Assembly: GCA_030524525.1 (NCBI GenBank)
Contig: JAUNGI010000022.1
Span: 1 to 41,550, forward strand
Direction: 5' to 3'
DNA length: 41,550 nt
Origin: Lachnospiraceae bacterium
GTDB taxonomy: Bacteria; Bacillota; Clostridia; Lachnospirales; Lachnospiraceae
Within the stretch, counting starts at the first letter, position 1. Each line of letters starts with the position of its first letter. The position numbers and the translations under genes are program-made. This document shows positions 1 to 8,286 of this stretch, in pieces. The notes below the pieces were generated by a model. The model did not search any database and was not told where the DNA came from. It worked only from the letters and a program-made list of their open reading frames with translations.

Positions 1-170
1 TTAAGAGAATTTATGGCTGAGAGTGTAACACATGTTTGACAAACCTACAAAAATCAAATTTCTTCTACTTTTCTTCCAAAACGATCTATGCTATACTTAA
101 ACGAGAGTCCGCCGGGGGTTCTGCAAAATTGGCGGGCGAGGGCAAAAGCGTCAGGTGGGAGGATGAAAAA

Positions 171-845
171 ATGAAATACGAAATCAAGGGGACTCCGTTT
201 CCGGTCGTGGTGTGTACGCTGGATTCCGGAGAAAGCATGATCACGGAAAAGGGTTCCATGGTTTGGATGTCTCCGAATATGAAGATGGAGACCGTTGGCG
301 GGGGACTCGGAAAAATGTTCGGCAAGGCGTTTTCCGGAGAGTCCATGTTCCATAACGTATACACGGCGATGAACGGAGCGGGGCTGATCGCCTTCGGCTC
401 AAGCTTTCCGGGCATGATTATGCCGGTGGCGATCGAACCGGGAAAGGAGATCATCGCGCAGAAATCCGCGTTTCTGGCCTCCGAAAAGGATGTGAAGCTC
501 TCCGTGCATTTTCAGAAAAAGCTCGGCGCCGGTTTTTTCGGCGGCGAAGGCTTTATCATGCAGAAGATCTCCGGCAGCGGAATAGCGTTTCTGGAGATCG
601 ACGGCGCGATTCAGGAATACGATCTTGCGGCGGGGCAGAGCATTCTGGTGGATACCGGCAATTTGGCGGCGATGACGGCGGGCTGCCAGATCGAGATCGT
701 ACAGGTACAGGGATTGAAAAACAAGCTGCTGGGAGGCGAGGGTTTTTTCAATACCGTGGTCCGCGGTCCCGGAAAGGTGTGGCTGCAAACAATGCCCGTC
801 AGCAACGTGGCTTCCGCGCTGCGGCCGTTTATGGTAAGCAATTAG
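171..845 (+). CDS. AIM24 / TIGR00266-family protein
   Basis: The 224-residue product has the glycine-rich, beta-strand-rich sequence of the AIM24/TIGR00266 family, including the stretch around GMIMPVAIEPG and a C-terminal VVRGPGKVWLQTMP segment typical of these double-psi/beta-roll proteins. Cellular function in bacteria is not established; the yeast namesake is mitochondrial. No signal peptide or membrane segment is visible, so it is probably cytosolic. The ATG at 171 is chosen because GTGGGAGG lies at 155-162 with good spacing; the reading frame stays open further upstream to position 36 but without a ribosome-binding site. A TATACT box at 92-97 might be its -10, but no good -35 accompanies it. 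It ends 66 bp before the sugar kinase gene and may be co-transcribed with it. Family call fairly sure, role unknown. Confidence 0.8.
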   Translation: MKYEIKGTPFPVVVCTLDSGESMITEKGSMVWMSPNMKMETVGGGLGKMFGKAFSGESMFHNVYTAMNGAGLIAFGSSFPGMIMPVAIEPGKEIIAQKSAFLASEKDVKLSVHFQKKLGAGFFGGEGFIMQKISGSGIAFLEIDGAIQEYDLAAGQSILVDTGNLAAMTAGCQIEIVQVQGLKNKLLGGEGFFNTVVRGPGKVWLQTMPVSNVASALRPFMVSN

Positions 846-911
846 GGTCGGAACGCTGCTTTCGAGAAGGCGGGAAACGATCGCTATTTTATGTAGGAGG
901 GAAGAGGGAAA

Positions 912-2486
912 ATGACGCAAACAGACATGATTCAACAGGGAAAGACCTGTCTTGGGATTGAATTCGGTTCCACACGCATCAAGGCGGTGCTCGTGGACGA
1001 TTCCTGCGTCCCGTTGGCTGCGGGAAGCTACGACTGGGAAAACCGTTATGAAAACGGATATTGGACCTACTCGCTGGAGGACATTCACACCGGGCTGCAG
1101 TCCTGCTACGCTTCTTTGGCGGCGGATGTGAAGGCGCGGTACGGCGTAACGCTCACAACGGTGGGCGCGATCGGCATTTCGGCAATGATGCACGGCTATC
1201 TGGCGTTTGACGCGCAGGATCGGCTGCTCGTGCCGTTCCGGACATGGCGGAACACCACGACCGAGCGGGCGGCTGCCGAGCTTTCGGAGCTGCTGCATTT
1301 CAACATCCCCCAGCGCTGGAGCATCGCGCATCTGTATCAGGCGATTCTTAACAAGGAGGAGCATGTGCCGCAGATCGCTTCGGTCAATACGCTCGCGGGC
1401 TACATCCACTATCGGCTGACCGGCAGACGGGAGGTCGGCGTCGGCGAGGCTTCCGGGATCTTTCCCGTGGAGGGGAACGGGTATCATCCCGAATACCTGA
1501 GACGCGCCGAGGAGGCGTGTCGCCGTCACGGATTTACGCAGAGCCTGAGCGAGGTGCTTCCGAAGGTGCTTCTGGCGGGCGCAAAGGGCGCCGTGCTGAC
1601 CGAGGAGGGAGCCGCTTTTTTGGATCCCACCGGAAGCCTGCGGGCGGGCGTTCCGCTTTGTCCGCCGGAGGGCGATGCGGGAACCGGCATGGTGGCGACG
1701 AACAGCGTGCTTCCGCGAACCGGAAACGTGTCTGCGGGAACCTCGATCTTTGCGATGCTGGTGCTGGAACACGCGCTGAGCGGCGTATATCCGGAGATCG
1801 ACGTTGTGACCACGCCGGACGGCGCGCCGGTCGCAATGGTACACTGCAACAACTGCTGCTCCGAGCTGGACGCATGGGTCAAGTTGTTCGGCGAATTTGC
1901 CCAGCTGAGCGGGCGGCCGATGGACAAATCGGCGCTTTACGAAACGCTTTACCGGAACGCGCTGCGGGGTGACGCCGACTGCGGCGGCGTGGTGGCGTTC
2001 AACTATCTTTCCGGCGAGCCGGTGACCGGTTTGGAGAGCGGCAAGCCGATGTATTTCCGGCGGGCGGAGGGACGCTTTGATCTGGCGAATTTCTTCCGCG
2101 CCGAGCTGTATTCCGCAATGGCGACGCTCAAGCTCGGAATGGACATTTTGTTTGAAAAGGAACGGGTCGCTGCGGATAAGTTCACGGGACACGGCGGACT
2201 GTTCAAGATCGAGGGCGTTGCGCAGCAATTTCTGGCGGACGGACTGGAAACGCCGGTTGCCGTGATGAAGACCGCCGGAGAGGGCGGAGCATGGGGCATG
2301 GCGGTGCTTGCCGCCTATATGCTTTGGGGAGGCGAGGCTTCTCTGCCGGATTATCTGGAAAACGAGGTGTTCGTTTCCATGGAAAGCCGGACGCTTGCGC
2401 CGGACGAAGCGGGAAGCCGCGGCTTTGCCGCCTTTATGGAAAATTACCGGGCGGGACTGCCGGCGGAAAAGCTGCTGGCGGACTAA
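912..2486 (+). CDS. FGGY-family carbohydrate kinase
   Basis: This 524-residue protein belongs to the FGGY sugar kinases, which phosphorylate pentoses, polyols or deoxysugars with ATP. The N-terminal phosphate-1 motif (GIEFGSTRIKAVLVD) lies near residues 15-29. GDAGTG at about 254-259 contains the Asp expected to act as catalytic base (D255), and GTSIFAML follows it. The C-terminal actin-like domain has the adenosine-binding type segment TGHGGLFK near 425-432. Length matches xylulokinase-like members. The start follows AGGAGG at 895-900. No sugar transporter or isomerase gene sits beside it, so the substrate cannot be inferred from context. It is close to no single well-known subfamily I can name; xylulose, fuculose or ribulose kinases are alternatives. 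Confidence 0.85.
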   Translation: MTQTDMIQQGKTCLGIEFGSTRIKAVLVDDSCVPLAAGSYDWENRYENGYWTYSLEDIHTGLQSCYASLAADVKARYGVTLTTVGAIGISAMMHGYLAFDAQDRLLVPFRTWRNTTTERAAAELSELLHFNIPQRWSIAHLYQAILNKEEHVPQIASVNTLAGYIHYRLTGRREVGVGEASGIFPVEGNGYHPEYLRRAEEACRRHGFTQSLSEVLPKVLLAGAKGAVLTEEGAAFLDPTGSLRAGVPLCPPEGDAGTGMVATNSVLPRTGNVSAGTSIFAMLVLEHALSGVYPEIDVVTTPDGAPVAMVHCNNCCSELDAWVKLFGEFAQLSGRPMDKSALYETLYRNALRGDADCGGVVAFNYLSGEPVTGLESGKPMYFRRAEGRFDLANFFRAELYSAMATLKLGMDILFEKERVAADKFTGHGGLFKIEGVAQQFLADGLETPVAVMKTAGEGGAWGMAVLAAYMLWGGEASLPDYLENEVFVSMESRTLAPDEAGSRGFAAFMENYRAGLPAEKLLAD

Positions 2487-2534
2487 GCGCGGCGCCGGTC
2501 TTCCGGTTTTGCATAGGATATGGAGGAACAGGCT

Positions 2535-4067
2535 ATGGAAATTTATCTGTTGTTGGGCTTTTGCGTGGTGCTTCTCGTGGTGATCCTTGGAATGGCGATC
2601 TCGCTGAACGGAAAGAAGCGGGAGCTGGAGGCTGTGAACAAGGAACTGACGCAGACGGCTTCCCGCCTTCGGAAAGCCGATACCATGTACCGGGAAGCCA
2701 TGCTCGGCAAGGAAAATCTGAACACGATCTACGAGGAGCTGAAAGAACAGTACGAGCGTACGAACCGGCTTGCCTATACCGATACGATCACGGAGCTTCC
2801 CAACCGGCAGCAGTTTGACGAGATTCTTGAGGGCGTGACGCAGACGCTGCGCAGCGGCGAGTATGCGGCGCTGGCGATCTTGGAGTTCCCCGATCTGCGG
2901 ACGACGGGAGACGCTTTCGGAAAGAGCACGCAGAACGAGCTTCTGCTGGATCTGACCCAACGCTTAAAGGCAAATATCGGCTTCCATGACGAATATCTGG
3001 CGCGCGTCGGGGAAGATACGTTTGCGGTCATTTTCCAGAATTTTGACAGCGTCGGGGAGCTGGAGGAGCGTTGGAACCGCTTGTTCCGGATTTTGACGAT
3101 GCCGATGCAGTCCGGCGGGCGCGAGCTGGTGCCGAAGCTGTACGGAGCCTGTGCGGTCGCTCCGAGAGACGGAAAAAATGCGCAGCTTCTTTCGATGAAC
3201 GCGGAGCTGGCGCTGTGCGAGGCGAAAAGCGCCGGGCAGAGCGGCTACCGCTATTATGAGGATGCGTTTGCAAGGAAGGCCATGCAGCGCATGGAGATGC
3301 AGGCGGATCTGCGCCGTGCGTTCCGGGAGGGGCAGATCGCCTATGCCTACGGCGCGCAGGTGAATCTGAAAACCAATTTGGTGGACGTCTATGAGGCGGT
3401 TCCCCAGTGGAATCATCCGGTTCACGGGAAGCTGGCGCTGCCTGCGTTCCGTTCGGTGCTGGAGGAAAGCGAATTCTGTATGCCCTGCTTCACCGATTTG
3501 ATCACGGAAGCCTTTGCAAAGCAAAAGGCATGGGAGGAAAAGGGGTACCGCGACTTGCAGGTGGCGATCCCCTGTCTGACCCGACAGCTCTGCGACGCGG
3601 AATTTACGAAGCTCGTATACGACGTCTTGCAGAAAACGGGCGCGAATCCGTCCCGGATCGTCTTTGAGATCTCGGCGGACGCCTTCAAGGGGAAGAACGG
3701 CGAGATCCCCGATATGCTGAAGAAAATGACCCGCTCCGGCTTCCGCTTTGTTTTAGACGATTACGGTTTTGAGGAGCTTCCGTTTTCCGCGCTGTTTGCG
3801 GCGCCGCTCCATGGTGTGCTGCTTGGCGATTCCGTGCTTGCGGGAGAAAACGCCGAGGCGGAGAAGATGCTTCTGGCGCTGATCCCGATGCTGCATAATC
3901 TGCATTTGAAGGTTACGGTTCGGGATATTGCCTTGGAGGAACAGAAGGTCTTTCTTAGGAAAGCAGGCTGCGATCTGGCGCAGGGAGAGCTGTACGGAGG
4001 CTATCTCAGCGAGGAAATGGCTGTGCAGTATTTACGAATGAGCAACGTGGAGCGGGGAAAAAACTGA
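2535..4067 (+). CDS. Membrane-anchored GGDEF-EAL protein with degenerate active sites
   Basis: The 510-residue product begins with one transmembrane helix (about residues 4-24), followed by a charged coiled-coil-like stretch (about 25-75), a GGDEF-type domain (about 80-240) and an EAL-type domain (about 250-500). Such domains normally make and break cyclic di-GMP. Here the GGDEF signature reads GEDTF (159-163). The EAL motif reads EAVPQW (E287 onward), the usual Asn of the second strand is replaced (VAIPCL), and the late Lys and Glu positions also differ, although EIS and DDYG remain. I infer a catalytically dead sensor or scaffold. The ATG at 2535 is preferred over the one at 2520 because GGAGG (2522-2526) overlaps the upstream ATG and is well placed for 2535. 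A terminator follows at 4163. Confidence 0.85.
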   Translation: MEIYLLLGFCVVLLVVILGMAISLNGKKRELEAVNKELTQTASRLRKADTMYREAMLGKENLNTIYEELKEQYERTNRLAYTDTITELPNRQQFDEILEGVTQTLRSGEYAALAILEFPDLRTTGDAFGKSTQNELLLDLTQRLKANIGFHDEYLARVGEDTFAVIFQNFDSVGELEERWNRLFRILTMPMQSGGRELVPKLYGACAVAPRDGKNAQLLSMNAELALCEAKSAGQSGYRYYEDAFARKAMQRMEMQADLRRAFREGQIAYAYGAQVNLKTNLVDVYEAVPQWNHPVHGKLALPAFRSVLEESEFCMPCFTDLITEAFAKQKAWEEKGYRDLQVAIPCLTRQLCDAEFTKLVYDVLQKTGANPSRIVFEISADAFKGKNGEIPDMLKKMTRSGFRFVLDDYGFEELPFSALFAAPLHGVLLGDSVLAGENAEAEKMLLALIPMLHNLHLKVTVRDIALEEQKVFLRKAGCDLAQGELYGGYLSEEMAVQYLRMSNVERGKN

Positions 4068-4162
4068 CGTTCCTTTTTGCAAAAGCGACAAAAAACGGCG
4101 GGCAAATTCTACACGAAACGGTGGGAAAAGGGCTTGCAAAACGAACAAAAAGCAATTACCAT

Positions 4163-4197
4163 GAGAGTTGTCTTGCGCGAGACAACTCTCTTTTTTT
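4163..4197 (+). terminator. Rho-independent terminator after the GGDEF-EAL gene
   Basis: A perfect 11-bp stem (4163-4173 with 4180-4190) closes a 6-nt loop, TGCGCG, and is followed by seven T at 4191-4197. Confidence 0.9.
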
Positions 4198-4302
4198 CGA
4201 GAAAAATCATGCGGGCGGCCTTGCCCGATCAAGATCCGGATTTCAATGCAGAAGATTACTGCACCCCCTTTTGTACAGAAAAAAACACCTATGGAGGTAA
4301 CT

Positions 4303-5301
4303 ATGCAACAGAAAGAACGCTATTCGCGTTTCTGCGACGCCGTCCGGGACGCGATCCGGGAACGGCTTGGGACGGAATATGAAGTGTCGGTACACAGTGT
4401 AATGAAAAACAACAACGTTCGGCTCGAAAGCCTGCTGATACGCAAGGCGCAGACGCTTGTAATGCCTGCGATCTACCTGAACGAATTTTACAGGGAATAC
4501 AAAAACGGAAAGGCGTGGGAGACGATCCTTTCGGATATTTTGCAGTCGTATGAGGAGAATCGGCTGACCTGTGAAGAACGGATCTCGTTTCGCTACGACG
4601 ATCTGAAGGATTATATTTTTTACCGTCTTGTCAATTACGAACGCAATCGGGAAAGCTTGGAGGTCATGCCGTACTACCGTGTGGGCGGCTGCGCCGTCAT
4701 TTTTCAGTGTATGATCTTCGGCGGCGATAAACGGATGGGAACGATCCGGCTGACGCAGGAGCATTTGGAAATTTGGGGCGTTTCGCAGGAGGAAGTGTTC
4801 GCAAGGGCGCGGGTCAATACGACGCGGCTGCTGCCGCCCAGCCTTCGCCCGATGGACGAGGTCATGGAAGAGATCCTTTGGGAGGGGCTTGGGCGGAGCG
4901 TAAAGGAGGAGTCCGCCGAGGAGACCGAAGCCGCGGTGAGGCGGATCTTGGAGCGGAAAAAGGAGTCCCTGCCCATGTACGTGCTGAGCAATCAGAGGGG
5001 AAGCTTCGGCGCCTCGGCGCTTTTGGAGGTTCGCCTTTTGGACGCCTTCGCAAAGGCGATCGCGGACGATTTTTATATTCTGCCTTCAAGCGTTCACGAG
5101 GTTTTGCTGCTGCCCCTCCGCTTTGCGCCGGAGGCGGAAAAGATCGAGACGATGGTGCGGGAGATCAACGAAACCCAGATCCCGGAAACGGAATATCTAT
5201 CCGACGACGTGCTGCTCTATTCGGAGTTCCGTGCCCTGCTTCCGGAGCGGCTGCTGGAAGGAGACGGCGCCGGGCGGGCTGCGGACTTTTTTGAAAATTA
5301 G
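4303..5301 (+). CDS. DUF5688-like protein of unknown function
   Basis: The 332-residue cytosolic protein contains no obvious catalytic motif. It has features I associate with the DUF5688 group common in Lachnospiraceae: an N-terminal segment about 'VxNNNVxLxSLLI', a middle part around LSDILQSYEENRL, and a C-terminal part with YVLSNQRGSFGASALL. The ATG at 4303 is chosen because GGAGGT lies at 4293-4298; the open frame upstream crosses the preceding terminator and is not credible as coding. The gene stands alone between two terminated units and is followed at once by the promoter of tRNA-Arg. Function unknown; in other genomes such genes occur in multiple copies, which cannot be judged here. 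Confidence 0.7.
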   Translation: MQQKERYSRFCDAVRDAIRERLGTEYEVSVHSVMKNNNVRLESLLIRKAQTLVMPAIYLNEFYREYKNGKAWETILSDILQSYEENRLTCEERISFRYDDLKDYIFYRLVNYERNRESLEVMPYYRVGGCAVIFQCMIFGGDKRMGTIRLTQEHLEIWGVSQEEVFARARVNTTRLLPPSLRPMDEVMEEILWEGLGRSVKEESAEETEAAVRRILERKKESLPMYVLSNQRGSFGASALLEVRLLDAFAKAIADDFYILPSSVHEVLLLPLRFAPEAEKIETMVREINETQIPETEYLSDDVLLYSEFRALLPERLLEGDGAGRAADFFEN

Positions 5302-5303
5302 GC

Positions 5304-5332
5304 TTTACAAATGGGAAGTCATTCGTTATAAT
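5304..5332 (+). promoter_or_regulatory. Sigma-A-type promoter for tRNA-Arg
   Basis: TTTACA (5304-5309), a 17-nt spacer and TATAAT (5327-5332) lie about 70 nt upstream of the tRNA. Confidence 0.8.
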
Positions 5333-5403
5333 AATCAGCGTGGTTCTTGTTTGAATCGGAGCGCTCCGTCTGCGGAGGTCCGCCTGTCAAACACAGAAAA
5401 GTT

Positions 5404-5477
5404 GCACTTGTAGCTCAGCTGGATAGAGTAGTGGCTTCCGAAGCCAAAGGTCGGGGGTTCGAATCCCTTCAGGTGCA
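5404..5477 (+). tRNA. tRNA-Arg (anticodon CCG)
   Basis: A complete cloverleaf is visible. The acceptor GCACTTG pairs with CAGGTGC, a D-arm follows TAGCTC, and the anticodon loop TTCCGAA gives anticodon CCG, which reads CGG. The T-loop is TTCGAAT with a GGGGG/CCCTT stem. The discriminator is A and CCA is not encoded. It has its own promoter (5304-5332) and terminator (5530). Confidence 0.95.
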
Positions 5478-5529
5478 GAAAAAAGCTGTCTGCTGCACGG
5501 CAGGATATGCAGAGCAGACGGAAAAATGT

Positions 5530-5558
5530 AACCGGAAGGCAAACGTCTTCCGGTTCTT
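5530..5558 (+). terminator. Terminator after tRNA-Arg
   Basis: A 9-bp stem, AACCGGAAG with CTTCCGGTT (5530-5538 and 5547-5555), closes an 8-nt loop and is followed by a short T-rich run. A second weaker hairpin (GTCTGCT with AGCAGAC) lies between it and the tRNA. Confidence 0.65.
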
Positions 5559-5623
5559 TGCTCTATAATCGTTTGGAATTGAAATCTGCGTTCATAAATT
5601 TGGGAATTCTGCCTATCCTATAA

Positions 5624-5652
5624 TTGCACTTGTTTTTAAGATCGTATATAAT
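5624..5652 (+). promoter_or_regulatory. Candidate promoter for the D-lactate dehydrogenase gene
   Basis: TTGCAC (5624-5629), a 17-nt spacer and TATAAT (5647-5652). Transcription would start almost at the AGGAGG site (5659-5664), giving a very short 5' leader. A second TATAAT at 5619-5624 lacks a good -35 but would give a normal leader. Confidence 0.5.
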
Positions 5653-5671
5653 GATATCAGGAGGCAATGAT

Positions 5672-6652
5672 ATGAACAATGTATCTTTCTATGACACCAA
5701 ACCGTATGATCGGCTCTACTTTGACGAGCTTGCCGAGCAGTACGGCGTGCGGATCCATTACTTTGACGAGAAGCTCAATAAAAAGACGGCGACCTTTGCG
5801 GAGGGCGAAGCGGTGGTTGCCTTTGTCAATGACAATCTGGGCGAGGATTGTCTGAAAGTGCTGTATGAAAAGGGCGTCCGCGTGATCGCCATGCGCTGTT
5901 CGGGCTATAACAACGTGAATTTGAAATACGCGAAGGATAAGTTTCATGTTCTTCGCGTTCCGGCGTACTCGCCCTATGCGGTGGCGGAATATGCCATGGG
6001 AACGCTGCTCACCGTAAACCGGAAGCTGCACCGCGCCTACAACCGGACAAAGGAGTTCAATTTCAGTCTGAACGGTCTGACGGGCTTTGACCTGCACGGA
6101 AAGACCATCGGCGTAATCGGAACCGGGCGGATCGGACAGGCGTTTATTTCGATCTGCAAGGGCTTCGGGATGCGCGTGCTGGCATACGACGTATATCCCA
6201 TGCCGGAGCCGGATTTTGAATATGTCAGCCTTGACGAGCTGTACCGGGAATCGGACATTATTTCCCTGCATTGCCCGCTGACAAAGGAATCCTATCATAT
6301 GATCGACGCGGAGTCGATCCGGCAGATGAAGCAGGGCGTGTATCTGCTGAACACCTCCCGCGGCGCGCTGATCGACAGCGAGGCGCTTTTGGAGGGGCTG
6401 ATGTCCCGGAAGATCGGCGGCGCGGCGCTGGACGTTTACGAGGAGGAGACCGAGTATTTTTACGAGGACTTTTCGAACGACATCATTGACGACGATACGC
6501 TGGCACGGCTCGTATCGCTGCCGAACGTGCTGATCACCTCCCATCAGGCGTTTCTGACGAGGGAAGCGCTTCGGAATATTGCGGTGACTACTTTGGAAAA
6601 CTTGAAGGAATATTTTGATGGAAAAACGGAGTTTACAAACGAGATCCGGTAA
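5672..6652 (+). CDS. D-2-hydroxyacid dehydrogenase, D-lactate dehydrogenase-like
   Basis: The 326-residue enzyme belongs to the D-isomer-specific 2-hydroxyacid dehydrogenase family and most resembles LdhA-type fermentative D-lactate dehydrogenases, which reduce pyruvate to D-lactate with NADH. The Rossmann motif GTGRIGQAF (about 150-158) is intact. The catalytic Arg lies in NTSRGALID, the Glu in the DVYEEE region, and the His in ITSHQAFLTREAL near the C-terminus, a segment characteristic of LdhA. The ATG at 5672 follows AGGAGG with 7-nt spacing. The end overlaps the start of the next gene by 35 bp, so the two are likely translationally coupled. Other 2-hydroxyacids as substrate cannot be excluded. 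Confidence 0.88.
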   Translation: MNNVSFYDTKPYDRLYFDELAEQYGVRIHYFDEKLNKKTATFAEGEAVVAFVNDNLGEDCLKVLYEKGVRVIAMRCSGYNNVNLKYAKDKFHVLRVPAYSPYAVAEYAMGTLLTVNRKLHRAYNRTKEFNFSLNGLTGFDLHGKTIGVIGTGRIGQAFISICKGFGMRVLAYDVYPMPEPDFEYVSLDELYRESDIISLHCPLTKESYHMIDAESIRQMKQGVYLLNTSRGALIDSEALLEGLMSRKIGGAALDVYEEETEYFYEDFSNDIIDDDTLARLVSLPNVLITSHQAFLTREALRNIAVTTLENLKEYFDGKTEFTNEIR

Positions 6653-7463
6653 CGGCAGGGCGTTCTGTTTCTGCCTGCTGCTCTGCGCCGCGCTTCTTTT
6701 GGTGGCCTGCGGGAAGGAACCCGCCAAGACCGTCGGAGGGGAAGCCGCAACGCCCGCCGGAACCACCGGGGAGCCCGAACAGATCACGGAGGAGGAGCCG
6801 GCGCTTTCGGAACAGGCCCAAAGCGAATATCAGTTCCGGCAGCCGGTCAAGGGAGATACCTGCGCGGAGTTCGTGATTTCCGGCTACGGTTCGATCTTCG
6901 TGCGGCTGTTTCCGGCGGAGGCGCCCAAGGCGGTTAAAAATTTCACCTCGCTTGCCGAGGAGGGGTATTACGACAACATGAAGATCGACCGCGTGATCGC
7001 CGATTATCTGGTGCAGAGCGGAAGTCCGGACGGAAGCTCCGGCAAGAGCATTTACGGCGGCGGTTTTGAAAACGAGCTCTCGGAAAAGCTGATTCCCGCC
7101 AGAGGCGCGCTCTGCATGGCAAACTTCGGGGAGGACGGAACGAATACGAGCCAGTTCTTTTTTGTGCAGACAAAAAGCGAGGTCGTTCGCTCCCTTGCCG
7201 AGCCGCTGGAGAACCGGTACCATATGAGCCTGCGGGAATACTTTACCGAGGCCTATCAGACCGAGCTGTCCGAGGAGGAGCTGAAGCGCTATGAGACCTA
7301 CGGGGGCGCGCCGTGGCTTTCCGGGCATCATACGGTGTTCGGACAGATCTACGACGGCTTCTCGGTCTTGGATCAGCTTGCCGAAGCGAAGGTCACCTCC
7401 AAGCTGAAACCCAATCCGAGCATCACGATCGAAACGGTGCGAGTTTTTTCTTTCGAAGGCTAG
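6618..7463 (+). CDS. Cyclophilin-type peptidylprolyl isomerase lipoprotein
   Basis: The 281-residue product begins with a lipoprotein signal peptide: a basic N-terminus, a hydrophobic run near 18-31, and the lipobox LLVAC followed by GKE, so it should be anchored outside the cytoplasmic membrane. A Glu/Thr-rich linker (about 33-70) leads to a cyclophilin domain with VKNFTSLAEEGYYDN, SGGK-like and GALCMANFGEDGTNTSQFFF motifs. The last contains the Gln and Phe of the active site. Role: proline cis-trans isomerisation during folding of exported proteins. The ATG at 6618 lies inside the 3' end of the dehydrogenase gene, with GAAGGAA shortly upstream; a TTG immediately before it is less likely. 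Confidence 0.88.
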   Translation: MEKRSLQTRSGNGRAFCFCLLLCAALLLVACGKEPAKTVGGEAATPAGTTGEPEQITEEEPALSEQAQSEYQFRQPVKGDTCAEFVISGYGSIFVRLFPAEAPKAVKNFTSLAEEGYYDNMKIDRVIADYLVQSGSPDGSSGKSIYGGGFENELSEKLIPARGALCMANFGEDGTNTSQFFFVQTKSEVVRSLAEPLENRYHMSLREYFTEAYQTELSEEELKRYETYGGAPWLSGHHTVFGQIYDGFSVLDQLAEAKVTSKLKPNPSITIETVRVFSFEG

Positions 7464-7497
7464 AATAAGGAATGCCGGAAAAAGATCAGCGCCGACG

Positions 7498-7514
7498 TTC
7501 ACAATCCTTTCACA
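7498..7514 (+). promoter_or_regulatory. Candidate response-regulator binding site (11-bp-spaced direct repeats)
   Basis: TTCACA occurs at 7498-7503 and again at 7509-7514, exactly 11 bp apart. That is the spacing used by tandem OmpR/PhoB-type winged-helix dimers. It lies about 50 bp before the response regulator gene and just upstream of a TAAGAT/TATAAG stretch, suggesting autoregulation. Inference only. Confidence 0.35.
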
Positions 7515-7562
7515 CACACCTGCTAAGATATAAGCATTATTTTGACGATGGAGGCAGGCGCG

Positions 7563-8231
7563 ATGGATGAGATCAAAATTCTGGTGGTGGACGACGAGAG
7601 CCGGATGCGGAAGCTGGTCTGCGATTTCCTGCAAAAGCGGGGCTACCGGACTTATGAGGCGGAAAACGGGGAGCAGGCAGTCGATCTGTTTTTTGAGAAA
7701 AAGGACGTGAATTTGATCATTCTGGACGTGATGATGCCCAAAATGGACGGCTGGCAGACCTGTCGGGAAATTCGTCAGTATTCCAAGGTGCCGATCATCA
7801 TGCTGACCGCCAAAGGCGAAGAAAAGGACGAGCTTCTGGGCTTTCAGCTGGGGGTTGACGAATATATCAGCAAGCCGTTCAGTCCAAAGATCCTGATGGC
7901 TCGCGTCGATGCCATTCTGCGAAGGAGCGGTACGGCGGAAGAAAAGCTGGAGGTCGGCGGCATCGTCGTGGACAAAGCGGCGCATCAGGTGACGGTGGAT
8001 GGGGTTCCCATTGAACTGAGCGTAAAGGAGTTTGAACTGCTGACCTACTTCATTACCAATCGGGGCGTGGCGCTGTCCCGCGAGAAAATACTGAATAACG
8101 TATGGAACTACGATTATTTCGGCGACGCGCGGACGATCGACACCCATGTAAAAAAGCTTCGCAGCAAGATGGGCGAAAAGGGCGCTTACATTAAAACGAT
8201 CTGGGGAATGGGATATAAATTTGAGGTTTGA
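7563..8231 (+). CDS. OmpR/PhoB-family response regulator
   Basis: The 222-residue protein has an N-terminal receiver domain (about 4-117) with the acidic pair DDE, phospho-acceptor D55 in LIILDVMMPKMDG, the conserved Thr in IMLTA and Lys in ISKPFSP. A winged-helix DNA-binding domain (about 128-222) ends in the typical TIDTHVKKLRSKMG and TIWGMGYKFEV. It should bind DNA as a dimer when phosphorylated by the kinase encoded downstream. The ATG at 7563 is favoured by GGAGG at 7550-7554; two earlier in-frame starts overlap that site. The kinase gene follows, but only after a 214-bp gap containing a structured leader, which is unusual for such pairs. Confidence 0.92.
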   Translation: MDEIKILVVDDESRMRKLVCDFLQKRGYRTYEAENGEQAVDLFFEKKDVNLIILDVMMPKMDGWQTCREIRQYSKVPIIMLTAKGEEKDELLGFQLGVDEYISKPFSPKILMARVDAILRRSGTAEEKLEVGGIVVDKAAHQVTVDGVPIELSVKEFELLTYFITNRGVALSREKILNNVWNYDYFGDARTIDTHVKKLRSKMGEKGAYIKTIWGMGYKFEV

Positions 8232-8242
8232 ATCTGATGGCA

Positions 8243-8269
8243 GAAAGAGTCCGGCTTGCGGGCTCTTTC
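8243..8269 (+). other. 11-bp hairpin after the response regulator gene
   Basis: GAAAGAGTCCG (8243-8253) pairs with CGGGCTCTTTC (8259-8269), including one G-T pair, around a 5-nt loop. No T-run follows, so it is not a standard terminator. It may stabilise the upstream message or lower read-through into the kinase leader. Confidence 0.55.
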
Positions 8270-8286
8270 GCCGTTCGGGAGAAGAT

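Noticed and set aside
36-170. A longer N-terminus for the AIM24-family protein and a TTGACA at 36-41 as its promoter
   Set aside because: No -10 box lies at the right distance from TTGACA, and the extension lacks a ribosome-binding site and family similarity.
399-2960. An 853-codon minus-strand open frame opposite the AIM24 and FGGY genes
   Set aside because: It spans several plus-strand genes, has shadow-like composition and no start signal.
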